Assembly: GCA_015709215.1 (NCBI GenBank)
Contig: JACCQN010000038.1
Location: 1 to 33,894 of the forward strand
Source of the DNA: Bacteroidales bacterium
Lineage (GTDB): Bacteria > Bacteroidota > Bacteroidia > Bacteroidales > F082
DNA: 33,894 nucleotides
Direction of reading: 5' to 3'
The stretch's first letter is position 1, and every line of letters starts with the position of its first letter. Both the position numbers and the translations under genes were made by a program. Below the pieces are notes generated by a model. That model did no database searches. It had not been told where the DNA came from and saw only the letters and a list, made by a program, of their open reading frames with translations. Shown one piece after another: positions 23,099 through 32,719 of the stretch.

Positions 23099-25771
23099 AT
23101 GCATAAAGGAAAGCTCACTTATTTTATTGGTGGAATAGTTTTAGTATTAGGCATTGTTTTTTTAGTTTATTTCATGCAGCAAAGCCAACAGGATCAATCA
23201 GATGCATGGCTTGCTGTTCCCGAGGATGCGATGCTGGTGATGGAATGGCCCGAGCCGGGTATGCTTTGGAATAAACTTACAGCGCAGACTTCCTTCTGGC
23301 CGTTGCTCAAAAAAGTCGATGCGATTGCACGGATAGAACAAAATTTGCAATGGGTTGATTCGTTATTTTCAGATAATCAAGAATTTAAAACCTTTATAAG
23401 TAAACAAAAAATCTTGCTTTCTTTGCACCGGCAGGATGAGTCTTTTAGTTTCCTGTTTGTAGCGGAGGTGGGAAATAAGCTCAAAATGAATCAGATTCGA
23501 TCGGCATTGCAAAGCAAATTTTCGGGTAAGATTGAACTGGTTGAGCGTGGTCAGCAAAACTTTGAAAGTACGCTGTTAGTCGATGCTATTGAGGGGAGAC
23601 AATACGCCTTTGCGATTGAAAATGGTTTATTGATCGGAAGTTTTGATAAAGCATTGATAGATAAAGCTTTGCTAACAATTAAAAAAGAAGAAGCAATCAA
23701 TAAAAAACCGGCTCTGCGAAAGCTTGAAAATACAAAAGGACAGGCTGCTGAAGCTTATGTATATTTAAACTATGCTTTTTTGTCAGAACTTATAAGTACA
23801 AATGCTGCGGATACTTATGCTAAAGAAGTGAAGGATTTTGTAAGCGAACTGGCAAGTTGGTCGGCATTGGATCTGCTCCTAAAAGAACAGGATGTGTTGC
23901 TTAATGGTTATGCTCTGGCCGATAGCGGTAATTACCTTTATCATCTCAGAGGTCTCAACGCCGGAATCAGTACGGTATATAATGTATTGCCTTTTTCAAG
24001 TCGTATCTTATTGACTTTGAATATTGAAGACTTTCAGACTTTCTGGGAACGCACTGCCAATAGTGCAGTTATAAGTGATTTTGAGAAAAGTTTTGGCCTG
24101 AATATCCGTGAAGAGCTTTTGCCTGCATTAAGCGGGGAATTAGGATTGGTATATACCGGTATTTCGAATCAACCTGTGTTTGTGGCACGACTGGAACAAG
24201 AGCAGCTTGCCGAACGTTTTATGAGTCGTTTGGGAAAGGTAGCGGGTGGCACGAATTCGCGCAAGGTAGAAAATGCGGTGATTCATCAGCTGAACCCAAC
24301 AGGCTTTACGGGTAAAATTTTCGGGAAAGTTTTCGGCAAACCTGCCGGACGCTATTATCTCATCACGGATCAATATTTGCTTGTTGCCGATGATTCATCC
24401 CTTCTCGAAGAGGTGTTGCATCTTTATCGCTCCGGTCGTACATTGGATATGAACAATAATTTTAAGCGGTTCAGGCAAAATATGTCCGATCAGGCTAATA
24501 TTTCGCTTTATTTGAATTTACGTGACGGCTTGCCACTGCTGGAATCTTTTGGATCTAATCAGCTCAGGTATCAGCTTAATCGCAATCAGCAGGTGTTTGG
24601 TGAATTTGAGGCTATTGCAGTGCAGTTTACCAGTTTTAATGAATTGGTTTATCAAAGTATGACCCTAAAACATAATCCTAACTATAAGGAAGAAAGTTTG
24701 GTAGCATGGAAAACGGAGTTGGAGTATCCTATTATCGGAAAACCTCATATCGTTGAAGATCATGTAACCTCTAAATACAATTTGATAGTGTTTGATGCCA
24801 AAAATCAGCTTTACCTCATCAATCCGGATGGAAAAGTGATGTGGAAGAAACAATTATCAGAAACGCCTATCAGTGAGGTGTTTGTGGTTGATTACTATAA
24901 AAACGGTAAGTTTCAGTTTTTATTCAACACGGCCAATTACTTGCATTTGATTGATCGTAATGGGAATAATGTGGCGGGTTATCCTGTAAAACTTCGATCG
25001 CAGGCTACAAATGGTATAGCAGTTTTTGACTATAACAACCGAAAAGATTATCGCATTTTGGTTTCCTGTGCTGATAAGTTAACTTATAATTATGAATTGA
25101 ATGGAAGCCAGGTAGATGGCTGGCAAAAACCGCGTTCGCTCGAGATCGTTACCAAACAGGTTGAGCGCCTTATTGCTGCCGGAAAAGACTATATTATCAT
25201 CACTGATATCAAAGGCAATGTAAGAATTGTTGACCGAAGGGGAAATGTGAGAATAAGCCCCAGAGGAAAGCTGGAAAAGTCGGTTCATGCTGATTTTTAC
25301 CTAAATAAAACGAATAGCAAAGGAATCCTGCTTACAAGCGATAAGCAGGGCAAACTGCTGTATGTATCATCATCGGGTCAATTGTCAACAACTGATTTTG
25401 GGCAGTTCGGTTCTGATCATTTCTTTCTTTATGAAGACTTTAACCAGGATGGAAATATCGATTTTATCTATCTCGACGGCGATGAGCTTCAAATCTTCGA
25501 TCGTTTTAAAAAGGATTTGTTTCGCTTTAAGTTTAAAAATACAATAGTTACCAAGCCCCGGTTTTTCAATATTACAAAACGCAAACGTTTGCTTGGCATC
25601 GTTTCGGAAGCTTCACGCGAGATTTACCTGATTGATAAGAATGGTAAAATGATTATTTCCTCCGGACTAACAGGCGAAACACCTTTTGCTGTCGGCAGCC
25701 TTCACGATAGTGATGAGATTAATCTGGTTACCGGAGTAGGAAATATGGTTTATAATTATGTGATTTATTAA
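23099..25771 (+). CDS. Large membrane-anchored protein, DUF3352-like with propeller-like C-terminus
   Basis: The 890-residue protein has one N-terminal membrane anchor (about 7-27, IGGIVLVLGIVFLVYFM) and is otherwise periplasmic. The first half (about 35-540) resembles DUF3352-type Bacteroidota proteins: AWLAVPEDAMLVMEWPEPG, then repeated FLFVAEVG, LIGSFDKALIDKAL, and YYLITDQYLLVADDSSLLEEVL modules. The second half (about 560-890) has repeated strand motifs with LINPDGKVMWKKQL, HLIDRNGNNVAGYPV, IVDRRGNVRIS, FNQDGNIDFIYLDGDELQIFD and YLIDKNGKMI, suggesting a PQQ/FG-GAP-like beta propeller. Function is unknown. It has its own promoter and is convergent with the MATE gene, the two stops being adjacent. 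Confidence 0.75.
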   Translation: MHKGKLTYFIGGIVLVLGIVFLVYFMQQSQQDQSDAWLAVPEDAMLVMEWPEPGMLWNKLTAQTSFWPLLKKVDAIARIEQNLQWVDSLFSDNQEFKTFISKQKILLSLHRQDESFSFLFVAEVGNKLKMNQIRSALQSKFSGKIELVERGQQNFESTLLVDAIEGRQYAFAIENGLLIGSFDKALIDKALLTIKKEEAINKKPALRKLENTKGQAAEAYVYLNYAFLSELISTNAADTYAKEVKDFVSELASWSALDLLLKEQDVLLNGYALADSGNYLYHLRGLNAGISTVYNVLPFSSRILLTLNIEDFQTFWERTANSAVISDFEKSFGLNIREELLPALSGELGLVYTGISNQPVFVARLEQEQLAERFMSRLGKVAGGTNSRKVENAVIHQLNPTGFTGKIFGKVFGKPAGRYYLITDQYLLVADDSSLLEEVLHLYRSGRTLDMNNNFKRFRQNMSDQANISLYLNLRDGLPLLESFGSNQLRYQLNRNQQVFGEFEAIAVQFTSFNELVYQSMTLKHNPNYKEESLVAWKTELEYPIIGKPHIVEDHVTSKYNLIVFDAKNQLYLINPDGKVMWKKQLSETPISEVFVVDYYKNGKFQFLFNTANYLHLIDRNGNNVAGYPVKLRSQATNGIAVFDYNNRKDYRILVSCADKLTYNYELNGSQVDGWQKPRSLEIVTKQVERLIAAGKDYIIITDIKGNVRIVDRRGNVRISPRGKLEKSVHADFYLNKTNSKGILLTSDKQGKLLYVSSSGQLSTTDFGQFGSDHFFLYEDFNQDGNIDFIYLDGDELQIFDRFKKDLFRFKFKNTIVTKPRFFNITKRKRLLGIVSEASREIYLIDKNGKMIISSGLTGETPFAVGSLHDSDEINLVTGVGNMVYNYVIY

Positions 25772-27103
25772 TCACACTCCAGAGCTAAGCCATTTGCCTT
25801 TTTTTAGGTAAATCCATGATAATAAGCTCAGCATAAGGCCGTATATAATTTCTGCAGTCCAAACAAGTGCAACATTGGCATTGAAGTATCTGATGAGCAT
25901 GTAAACATAGAAAATGTAAAAACTAAGCACAAGCAATTCAATAAAAAATGAAATATTTGTCTTGCCTGTGCCCAAAACGCCGTTAAACAGCACAAAACCG
26001 AATGCCAGTGCAATGGCGCTGGTGTTTACTACCTGCAAAACCGGTATGCTGTTTGTGATCAGCTCGGGATTGTTGGTGTAGATACTTAGAATGGCTTGCG
26101 GAAAAAATATGCTAAAGACGATGAGCATTATCACGCCTCCAACGCAAAGCACCAGGATGCGTTTTATAAGTTTAAATATCAGCTGGGGATATTGCATTCC
26201 GATGAGGTAACTTACCAGAGAATTGGAGGCCGAGGCAAATCCCCAGATGGGAATCATCAATACCACATAAACACTTCGGATGATATTGGATATCGCAAGG
26301 GCTTGTTCACCTAATTTTTCGACCAGCAGGAAGAATGCAAACCAAACGCTTAGCGAAAGAAAATTCTGAAGCATAATTGGCCCTGATAGTTTGAATGTTC
26401 GGATAAACAGGTCTTTGTCCCAAATACCAAACTGATACAGCTGAAAATTGGCCGGATGTTTCCGGTATTGTGTATTAATAAATAAAAAAACCAGTGCTAT
26501 TCCTTCAGCAATCACCGAGGCTAAAGCAGCACCTTCGATACCCATTTCAGGGAAGCCCCAGTTTCCGAAAATAAGGGCATAATCCAGGGCAATATTTACA
26601 ATAGCCATCACTAGCGTGCTCCAGGTAATGATTTGGGTTCGGGCTATGCCGATGTAAAAAGAACGAAAAAGAATCTGGCCAAAAGCAAAAAACAAGCCAT
26701 AGAGTCTGTAATCTACAAATCTAACACTGGCCTCATAAATGGCATCAGAACTGACGAGAGGCCTGAGTATCTGATTGCCAAACAACAAAAGCGTAAAAAA
26801 GGCCACAACTGCTAGCGGAAGCATAAAATAAAAGGCGTGTACAAAGGTTTTACCGATCTGGTCGTTTTTCCCTTCACCAAAACGACGGGCAATAATTATC
26901 TGAGCTCCGGTGCCAAATCCCATGCCCAGCATGATCAATACCATATAAAACATACCTCCCAAAGCGGAAGCACCCAAAGCTACTTCACCCACTCGACCAA
27001 GAAATGCGGTGTCGGTAACGTTGATAAGGTTCTGAGCCACACTGCCCAGTATGATTGGATAGGCTATGCTCCAGATGCGGTTATAGGAAATATTCGGTTT
27101 CAC
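25772..27103 (-). CDS. MATE-family efflux transporter
   Basis: The product (about 443 residues from this start) has 12 hydrophobic segments and MATE hallmarks. SIAYPIILGSVAQNLINVTD in TM1, GMGFGTGAQIIIARRFGEG, a repeated half starting near FKLSGPIMLQNFLSLS, and IWGFASASNSLVSYLIG in the second half are all typical. It exports drugs or metabolites with Na+ or H+. I chose GTG 27103 because family similarity begins there and a -7 element (27131-27124) lies just upstream. The frame stays open to an ATG at 27190, which would add 29 residues unlike the family. It is convergent with the DUF3352-like gene, with no gap. Confidence 0.88.
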   Translation of the reverse strand: MKPNISYNRIWSIAYPIILGSVAQNLINVTDTAFLGRVGEVALGASALGGMFYMVLIMLGMGFGTGAQIIIARRFGEGKNDQIGKTFVHAFYFMLPLAVVAFFTLLLFGNQILRPLVSSDAIYEASVRFVDYRLYGLFFAFGQILFRSFYIGIARTQIITWSTLVMAIVNIALDYALIFGNWGFPEMGIEGAALASVIAEGIALVFLFINTQYRKHPANFQLYQFGIWDKDLFIRTFKLSGPIMLQNFLSLSVWFAFFLLVEKLGEQALAISNIIRSVYVVLMIPIWGFASASNSLVSYLIGMQYPQLIFKLIKRILVLCVGGVIMLIVFSIFFPQAILSIYTNNPELITNSIPVLQVVNTSAIALAFGFVLFNGVLGTGKTNISFFIELLVLSFYIFYVYMLIRYFNANVALVWTAEIIYGLMLSLLSWIYLKKGKWLSSGV

Positions 27104-27123
27104 TGCGTTGCGTAATTGCCGTG

Positions 27124-27131
27124 CAAATGTA
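27124..27131 (-). promoter_or_regulatory. Predicted -7 element for the MATE gene
   Basis: On the minus strand TACATTTG matches TAnnTTTG and ends 20 bases before GTG 27103. It lies inside the longer open frame and supports the shorter start. No good -33 box was found. Confidence 0.4.
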
Positions 27132-27263
27132 ATCGAATTGCAGCTAAAAATGGCTCTGGTATCGGCCATTAAACTTATAGGGTTATTCAAATCAAATTTT
27201 AGTTTTGAATCATTGTTGTCCGGTATAATTTAAATAAAAACGCTCAATCGCTTTAATATTGCC

Positions 27264-27359
27264 GTCCCTACGGGACTTGGGATAATCAGGGGTAAGCTTT
27301 TATGCTATCCACATTTTGTCCCTGGCGAGACTGTCTCGCTAGGGACAAAATGTGGGTAG
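27264..27359. repeat. REP-like palindrome pair
   Basis: A short palindrome GTCCC-TAC-GGGAC (27264-27276) is followed by a 27-bp near-perfect inverted repeat with a one-base centre (27305-27331 and 27333-27359), with only two G-T pairs. The two share the GTCCC/GGGAC core. It lies in the 388-base gap between the MATE and epimerase genes, which is otherwise empty. This is the form of extragenic palindromes mobilised by RAYT-type transposases in many genomes. It could also act as a strong RNA hairpin. Copy number elsewhere is unknown. Confidence 0.55.
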
Positions 27360-27491
27360 TCAGTGCGTTAGAAATCAAGAAAAAGTCCCATAGAGATGAC
27401 ATTATAATTTTACCGGACAACAGTGGTTTTGAATATTTGATGAAAATGAAACAAAAGCTTTTTACAAGTGTTTTTATAGAAACGCAACTAA

Positions 27492-28406
27492 ATGAAAATA
27501 GTAGTAGCTGGAGGAACAGGTTTAATAGGAACAGCTTTGTTGAAGCGCGTGGCTGGTAAAAATGATGTTGTATTGCTCACCCGACGTCCGGAGGAAGCAT
27601 ATAAACATTTTGAAGGTGCTGGTTTTCAGATTTTGAGTTGGAGCCAACCCGAAGAACAGCTTTTTGCAGCTCTTCAAAACAGTGATGCCTTGATTAATCT
27701 TTCAGGAGCTGGTATTGCCGATGCTCCCTGGACAGCTAAACGTAAGGCAGTGCTTCTGAAAAGTCGTGTAGAGCCTATACAAAAGCTCAGCGCACTTTTG
27801 CAACACGCTGATTTGCATTTTAGTGTTATTATGCAGGCATCTGCTGTTGGTTTTTATGGCCATCATGCCAAACAGATTTTCACAGAATCTGATGCTGCAG
27901 GTAAGGGTTACCTGGCCGATCTAACTGCTGAATGGGAAAAAGCTGCACAGGTATTAAGGCCGTTTGCTGATCGGCTTGTATTGTTCCGCACAGGAGTTGT
28001 GCTTTCGGCCGATGGCGGTGCATTGAAGCCCATGATGCTGCCTTTCCGCTTTTTTGCTGGAGGAAAAATTGGCTCTGGCCGACAATGGGTTTCATGGATT
28101 GATATCGAAGATCAGATTGGTGCCATGTTGTTTTTGTTGGCCAATAAAACAAGTGAGGGTGTTTATAATCTTACTGCTCCCCAACCTGTGCGACAAAGCG
28201 AATTAGCCAAAGCCATTGGTGCTAGAATGAAAAGTCCGGCTTGGCTTCCTGTTCCTGGTGTAGCATTAAGACTTGTGATGGGACAAATGGCTGATGAGAT
28301 GTTGTTGAAGGGCGCACTGGTGAAGCCTGATAAATTGCTTCAGGCCGGTTATCAGTTTCAGTCGGCTGACATTGAAACCGCGCTAAAACATGTGATTGGT
28401 TCATAA
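27492..28406 (+). CDS. TIGR01777-family epimerase (SDR, YfcH/SulA-like)
   Basis: The 304-residue protein starts MKIVVAGGTGLIGTALLKRV, with the NAD(P)-binding GGTGLIG at 7-13. Family features follow: ALINLSGAGIADAPWTAKRK, QASAVGFYGHH, VLFRTGVVLSADGGALKPM, and the C-terminal DUF1731 region with LPVPGVALRLVMGQMADEMLLKGALVKPDKLLQAGYQF. The reaction in vivo is unknown. The length and arrangement are normal. The gene is followed 18 bases later by the peroxiredoxin gene, so the two may be cotranscribed. Confidence 0.92.
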   Translation: MKIVVAGGTGLIGTALLKRVAGKNDVVLLTRRPEEAYKHFEGAGFQILSWSQPEEQLFAALQNSDALINLSGAGIADAPWTAKRKAVLLKSRVEPIQKLSALLQHADLHFSVIMQASAVGFYGHHAKQIFTESDAAGKGYLADLTAEWEKAAQVLRPFADRLVLFRTGVVLSADGGALKPMMLPFRFFAGGKIGSGRQWVSWIDIEDQIGAMLFLLANKTSEGVYNLTAPQPVRQSELAKAIGARMKSPAWLPVPGVALRLVMGQMADEMLLKGALVKPDKLLQAGYQFQSADIETALKHVIGS

Positions 28407-28424
28407 AATAAAACTTTTACTGTA

Positions 28425-28877
28425 ATGTGTACTATACAACCCGGCGATAAATTACCAGCATTCACTTTATTAAATCAAAAAGGTGAGTGGGTATCACCTT
28501 CAAACTTTGTTGGGAAAAAAGCGATGGTGATGTATTTTTATCCGATGGATGATACACCCGGATGTACAGCAGAAGCTTGTGCTTTTAGAGATCATTTTCA
28601 GCAATTTCTGGATCAGGATGTCATGGTTTTTGGCATCAGTGCCGATAGCGTGCAAAAGCATAGTGATTTTGCAGCAAAATATCAGCTCACCTTTGATTTG
28701 TTAAGCGATCCGGATAATAAGGTGAGAAAACTATTTGGCGTACCGAAAAGCATGTTAGGCTTCTTACCCGGACGTGTGACCTACGTATTTAATAAAGCCG
28801 GAGAATGTGTGCATGTGTTTAATTCGCAATTGTATGTGAAGCAACATGTGCTAGAAGCTTTGGCGGCTTTGAGGTAG
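28425..28877 (+). CDS. bcp: Thioredoxin-dependent peroxiredoxin, BCP type
   Basis: The 150-residue protein is an atypical 2-Cys peroxiredoxin that reduces hydroperoxides. The peroxidatic Cys47 sits in FYPMDDTPGCTAEAC, and Cys52, five residues on, is the likely resolving Cys as in the PrxQ/BCP group. GISADSVQKHSDFAAKY and SKLxFxLLSDPDN-type sequence (LTFDLLSDPDNKVRKLFGVP) follow. Cys2 is not conserved. The start MCTIQPGDKLPAF fits, with normal length. Confidence 0.94.
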   Translation: MCTIQPGDKLPAFTLLNQKGEWVSPSNFVGKKAMVMYFYPMDDTPGCTAEACAFRDHFQQFLDQDVMVFGISADSVQKHSDFAAKYQLTFDLLSDPDNKVRKLFGVPKSMLGFLPGRVTYVFNKAGECVHVFNSQLYVKQHVLEALAALR

Positions 28878-29038
28878 GTAGGGAGGTATGAGTTGTTTTA
28901 TTTGAAAGCATGGTAGTGATTAATCTCTTTGTCGTCAATCAGGTTATGAGTTTTGTAAAGACAAATTACCAGGCTGTAGCCAGGGGCAAAATCTCGGATT
29001 CAGTGAAAAACGATGTTTTTAATCTTGAAAGATTAACC

Positions 29039-29945
29039 CTATTTTTCGAATAAATACTTTTTCATTTCATCAATCTATGCGAGGATTCCGAGAATGAAAA
29101 TTTTAGAACCGGAAATGATGGGTGTGGCAGTACAGGGATTTAAGGTATAGCTACCACCTGGAGCTTAAAAACCGATGATGTTAGCTCCTGAACTGGTTTC
29201 GTTTCCTGGCACACGAATGGGTTTGATGTGAAGTCTTTTGGGTAAATTATCACTCATGATTTCAAAAATTTGTGTGCCGTGAAAATCGAGAAGGGTGAGG
29301 TGTTCCAGAAATTTTACAATATCGGGTTTGGCTACCAGTATAACCATAGGTGTTCCTCCTATTTTCAAGGACATGATTACGTTGGCCACGCCGGCAATCT
29401 TTATCTTTTCTCTGAGCTTTCGCTGGCTGCCTTGCTGATGATTTGATTTTTAAGGGGGGGTATTGAGCGTGCAGTGAGCGCTACAAATAAATTGTCGGCT
29501 GAAGTAACCAGCGCTTTTGCTTTGTGGATGGCTGCCTTATCGAGCTCGCCATCAGTGGTGGCATCGTCTTCAATAAAGTTTAGCATGCTATTGATGTGAT
29601 CTGTTACAACTTAATGGCTTTGGTCGATAACAACAAAATTTTCATTGTAATTTTTTAGTTGCTCTGCAACCTGCTGCCCATTTCGCCCCTATGCAACAAC
29701 GATTTCATGTTTCTCCATTTTTTTTGATTTGATTTTTGATGGTAGCCAGGAAAATACATTTGCATTTCTGTGAGTTGCTTCGATGATACCGAAATAAACC
29801 AGGCAATGAAGCCTAAATTTCCCAGTATAAGAAATGAAGTGAAAAATTTTCTAGCATCCGATAAAGGTATAACTTCTTCAAAACCAACCCTACTTACTGT
29901 GATAAAGTCGGACAAATGGCAGCCACCCATGGTTTTAATTTTGTA
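29039..29945 (-). pseudogene. Decayed potassium channel with TrkA-N domain
   Basis: Across all minus-strand frames one protein can be rebuilt. It has an ion-channel pore/TM end (FITVSRVGFEEVIPLSDARKFF then LILGNLGFIAWFIS), a nucleotide-binding RCK domain (MEKHEIVVA-stop-GRNGQQVAEQLKNY, NFVVIDQSH) and an RCK C-terminal part (TSADNLFVALTARS, ANVIMSLKIGG, IFEIMSDNLP, GSKIFILG). It is broken by a frameshift at an eight-T run (29718-29725), another near 29400, and stops at 29689-29691, 29611-29613, 29165-29167 and 29075-29077. The selectivity filter reads SRVGFEE where TxGxG-like sequence is expected, and the N-terminus is lost. The many lesions show an old inactivation, not a single sequencing error. 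Confidence 0.85.
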
Positions 29946-30122
29946 GCAACAGGTGCTCTTCTTTCCACCCTTTTTTTGCTTAAAAAGTTTATAAAATAGT
30001 GGGCATAAAAATCCTTTTTCGCAGGAAGTCCTTTATTGCCTGTGATATGAAATTTATGCCCATATACTAATTTAAAATGATTCTAAACTGTTAATTTATA
30101 TGGATATATATTAGATAATTAA

Positions 30123-30130
30123 TATTTTTG
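30123..30130 (+). promoter_or_regulatory. Predicted -7 element for the iron-sulfur/AOR operon
   Basis: TATTTTTG matches TAnnTTTG and ends 17 bases before the start at 30148, within a very AT-rich leader. No clear -33 box. Confidence 0.4.
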
Positions 30131-30147
30131 AAGAAATCCTTTTTAGT

Positions 30148-30798
30148 ATGACACTTAGCAGAAAAGACTTCATCAGGGGAATGCTACTTGGATCAGCCGG
30201 TGTGGCAGTAACATCACAGCTGGGTTTAATGACTTTCTCATTTTCAGGTACCAACAGCATCAAGGCCATTGTAATAGACTATTCCAAATGCACTGGATGC
30301 CGCACCTGCGAAGCTGTTTGCTCGGCCAGTAATCATCCTGTTAGCATAGCAGGGGAAGCATTGCCTGGAGCTGGAAATCCTGATTATTCCAACATAAAGG
30401 TATGGCATTTTAACCCGCCGCTCGATATTCCGGTAACCTGTTTTATATGTGCAGATGCACCTTGTATAGCTGCATGTCCGGTGAAACCAGATGCTGTAAC
30501 TGGTCGCAAAGCACTCTATCGCGATGAAGTGTTTCAAACGATACAAAACGATCTGAACCGGTGCATCGGATGCCAAAGTTGTGCAGATGCCTGCCGCGAA
30601 GAAAGGGGAGGCGTTATCTTTCCTGATGAGCTTGGGCAACCTCAAAGGATGTGTACGCTTTGCCAGGGCAATCCTCAATGCGTAAAATACTGCCCTTACG
30701 AGGCGCTTTCATTTCTGGAAATTACGCCCGATATGCCTTTGCGCGGGATGTCGCCTGAAAAAATAAATCAATTATTAACAGAAGCCTATTACCAATAA
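30148..30798 (+). CDS. Ferredoxin-like protein with four [4Fe-4S] motifs, AOR partner
   Basis: The 216-residue protein has four Cys clusters: C48-x2-C51-x2-C54-x3-C58 (CTGCRTCEAVC), CFICADAPCIAACP, CIGCQSCADAC and CTLCQGNPQCVKYCP. This is the layout of electron-transfer subunits of oxidoreductases such as DmsB/AorA types. The N-terminus (SRKDFIRGMLLGSAGVAVTS) resembles a Tat signal but has Arg-Lys in place of twin Arg, so export is uncertain. It lies ten bases before the aldehyde oxidoreductase gene and probably passes its electrons on to ferredoxin or another carrier. Confidence 0.88.
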   Translation: MTLSRKDFIRGMLLGSAGVAVTSQLGLMTFSFSGTNSIKAIVIDYSKCTGCRTCEAVCSASNHPVSIAGEALPGAGNPDYSNIKVWHFNPPLDIPVTCFICADAPCIAACPVKPDAVTGRKALYRDEVFQTIQNDLNRCIGCQSCADACREERGGVIFPDELGQPQRMCTLCQGNPQCVKYCPYEALSFLEITPDMPLRGMSPEKINQLLTEAYYQ

Positions 30799-30808
30799 CA
30801 TACAAATT

Positions 30809-32617
30809 ATGAAATTTGGCATTAACGGTCAGCTCCTCGAAGTTGATCTCACAACACAAACCATCATAAGACGTTCTATTCCGGAGGCTTACTATAAGGA
30901 GTATTTTGGCGGCAGAGGATTAGGCATGCGTTTGCTTTACGATTACCTTCCTGGCCCTGGTACCAATCCTTTTAGCCCTGAAAATCCACTGCTTTTTGTG
31001 CCGGGCTTGCTCTGTGGTTATCCTTTCCCTTCCGCTTCACGAACTTGCATGGTTACTAAATCACCCATAACAAGTCCTGTTGAGAAAAAATTGGCATATG
31101 CCTCTACTGTCAGCTATAGCAATATGGGCGGATTTATAGGCCCCGAAATCAAGTTTGCTGGCTATGATGCTATTGTTGTCACAGGTAAATCAGAAAAACC
31201 GGTTTATCTTTTTATTGAAAATGATAGGTTTGAATTACGCGATGCATCAAAGTTCTGGGGAATGGGAACTAATGCTTTTGACAAAGCCATTCTGGATGAA
31301 CTTGGCGACAGGCGATTCGAAACAGCTTATATTGGTCCGGGAGCCGAGAATGGAGTGCTGTTTGGCAGTGTTTTAAATACTGCCGCCAGAGCTGCCGGAC
31401 GTGGCGGAACGGGTAGCGTGATGGGATCGAAAAAATTGAAAGCAATTGCCGTTAGAGGAACTGGAATGCCGCCAATTGGTCGGCATAAGGAATATGTCGA
31501 TTTACTAAAAAGGATTAGGGTTTCGTTTATGGCTGATAGTGAGTCGAAAAACAACTGGCGTTATGGAGGCACTGCCAATGCTATTGAAATGTCGTCGAAC
31601 AGGGGAAGCCAGGCGGTAAAAAACTATGCTGAAGGAAGTTTTGTAGGGGTAAAGAATATCAACGCTGATGCCGCACGCCAGCAGGTGTGGAAACGCGACT
31701 TTGCCTGCTATGCGTGTCAATTGGCTTGCAAAAAGAGCGGTTTTGCAAAAGGCGCATACGGAGGTGTTGTCCACGAAGGTATTGAATATGAAACAGGTAC
31801 TATGCTTGGTGCTAATTTAATGATCGACGATTTGAATGGCTTGCATTCTATGATTGAACTCGCCGATGATTACGGAATGGATATCATCAGCCTCGGAAAT
31901 GTAATTGGCTTCCTGACCGAATGCCTCGAAAAAGAACTGATCACAACCGATTTCCTTGATGGGATTGAGTTGCGGTGGGGTCAAGTGGCTCCTGCCATGG
32001 AAATGATTCACAAAATCGGTCGTATGGAAGGTGTTGGCAGGGATGCATCAAAAGGAGTTAGACATTTGTCAGAACTTATTGGGCAACAAAGTTCTGATTT
32101 TGCTATTCACGTCAAAGGGCATGAATTGGCTGCCTGGAATGTGAATGGTTATGCAAAAAGTTATGGAATTTCTTATACCGTAGCCAACAGAGGTGCCTGC
32201 CATATGAATGGTGGAACACCTAAAGGACAGGATCAGAGTGCCTTACGCGATTCGGTGGGGATTTGCAGTTTCGCTGCTTCCTGGTATCGTGATGACTTGC
32301 ATCCGGCAATGCTGATTAATGCCATTTCCGACAGTAATATTTCCACAGCGGATTACGACAAGGTGGGCGAACGTATTTTTAACCTGGAGAAGCTGATGAA
32401 CTTCAGGGAAGGATTCAACAGGCTGGATGATGTGTTGCCTGAAAGGTTTTTCAAGGATGCGCATACTTTCGGCCAGCAAAAAGACGTGCTGATTGGCAGG
32501 GATGAATTTGAACAGATTATGGATGAATATTATGTTGAAAGAGGCTGGAACCCACAGTCAACCAAGCCGGAAAAAGAGAAAATCATAACCTTAGGACTTG
32601 ATTTTGTGCAATTGTAA
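30809..32617 (+). CDS. Aldehyde:ferredoxin oxidoreductase, tungsten-pterin type
   Basis: The 602-residue protein belongs to the AOR family, which oxidises aldehydes to acids (or the reverse) with a tungsto-bispterin and one [4Fe-4S] cluster. C300-x2-C303-x3-C307 (CYACQLACK) and C486 (GICSF) line up with the four cluster ligands of Pyrococcus AOR. RAAGRGGTGSVMGSKKLKAIAVRG and the N-terminal GGRGLGMRLLYDYL region are also conserved. The length is typical. Substrate is not clear. The paired four-cluster protein upstream is seen in bacterial AOR systems. Cofactor genes are not in the window. Confidence 0.95.
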   Translation: MKFGINGQLLEVDLTTQTIIRRSIPEAYYKEYFGGRGLGMRLLYDYLPGPGTNPFSPENPLLFVPGLLCGYPFPSASRTCMVTKSPITSPVEKKLAYASTVSYSNMGGFIGPEIKFAGYDAIVVTGKSEKPVYLFIENDRFELRDASKFWGMGTNAFDKAILDELGDRRFETAYIGPGAENGVLFGSVLNTAARAAGRGGTGSVMGSKKLKAIAVRGTGMPPIGRHKEYVDLLKRIRVSFMADSESKNNWRYGGTANAIEMSSNRGSQAVKNYAEGSFVGVKNINADAARQQVWKRDFACYACQLACKKSGFAKGAYGGVVHEGIEYETGTMLGANLMIDDLNGLHSMIELADDYGMDIISLGNVIGFLTECLEKELITTDFLDGIELRWGQVAPAMEMIHKIGRMEGVGRDASKGVRHLSELIGQQSSDFAIHVKGHELAAWNVNGYAKSYGISYTVANRGACHMNGGTPKGQDQSALRDSVGICSFAASWYRDDLHPAMLINAISDSNISTADYDKVGERIFNLEKLMNFREGFNRLDDVLPERFFKDAHTFGQQKDVLIGRDEFEQIMDEYYVERGWNPQSTKPEKEKIITLGLDFVQL

Positions 32618-32719
32618 GGATTTTCAACTTAATATTTCTTTCTCTTGCTTTTAGTGAAATAAAGCTTACAAAGCATTTGATAGCGTTTTGGAGGTCTGGA
32701 AACATAAATCGTATTTTGT

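Noticed and set aside
27104-27190. N-terminal extension of the MATE protein to ATG 27190
   Set aside because: The 29 extra residues are unlike the family and cover a likely -7 promoter element.
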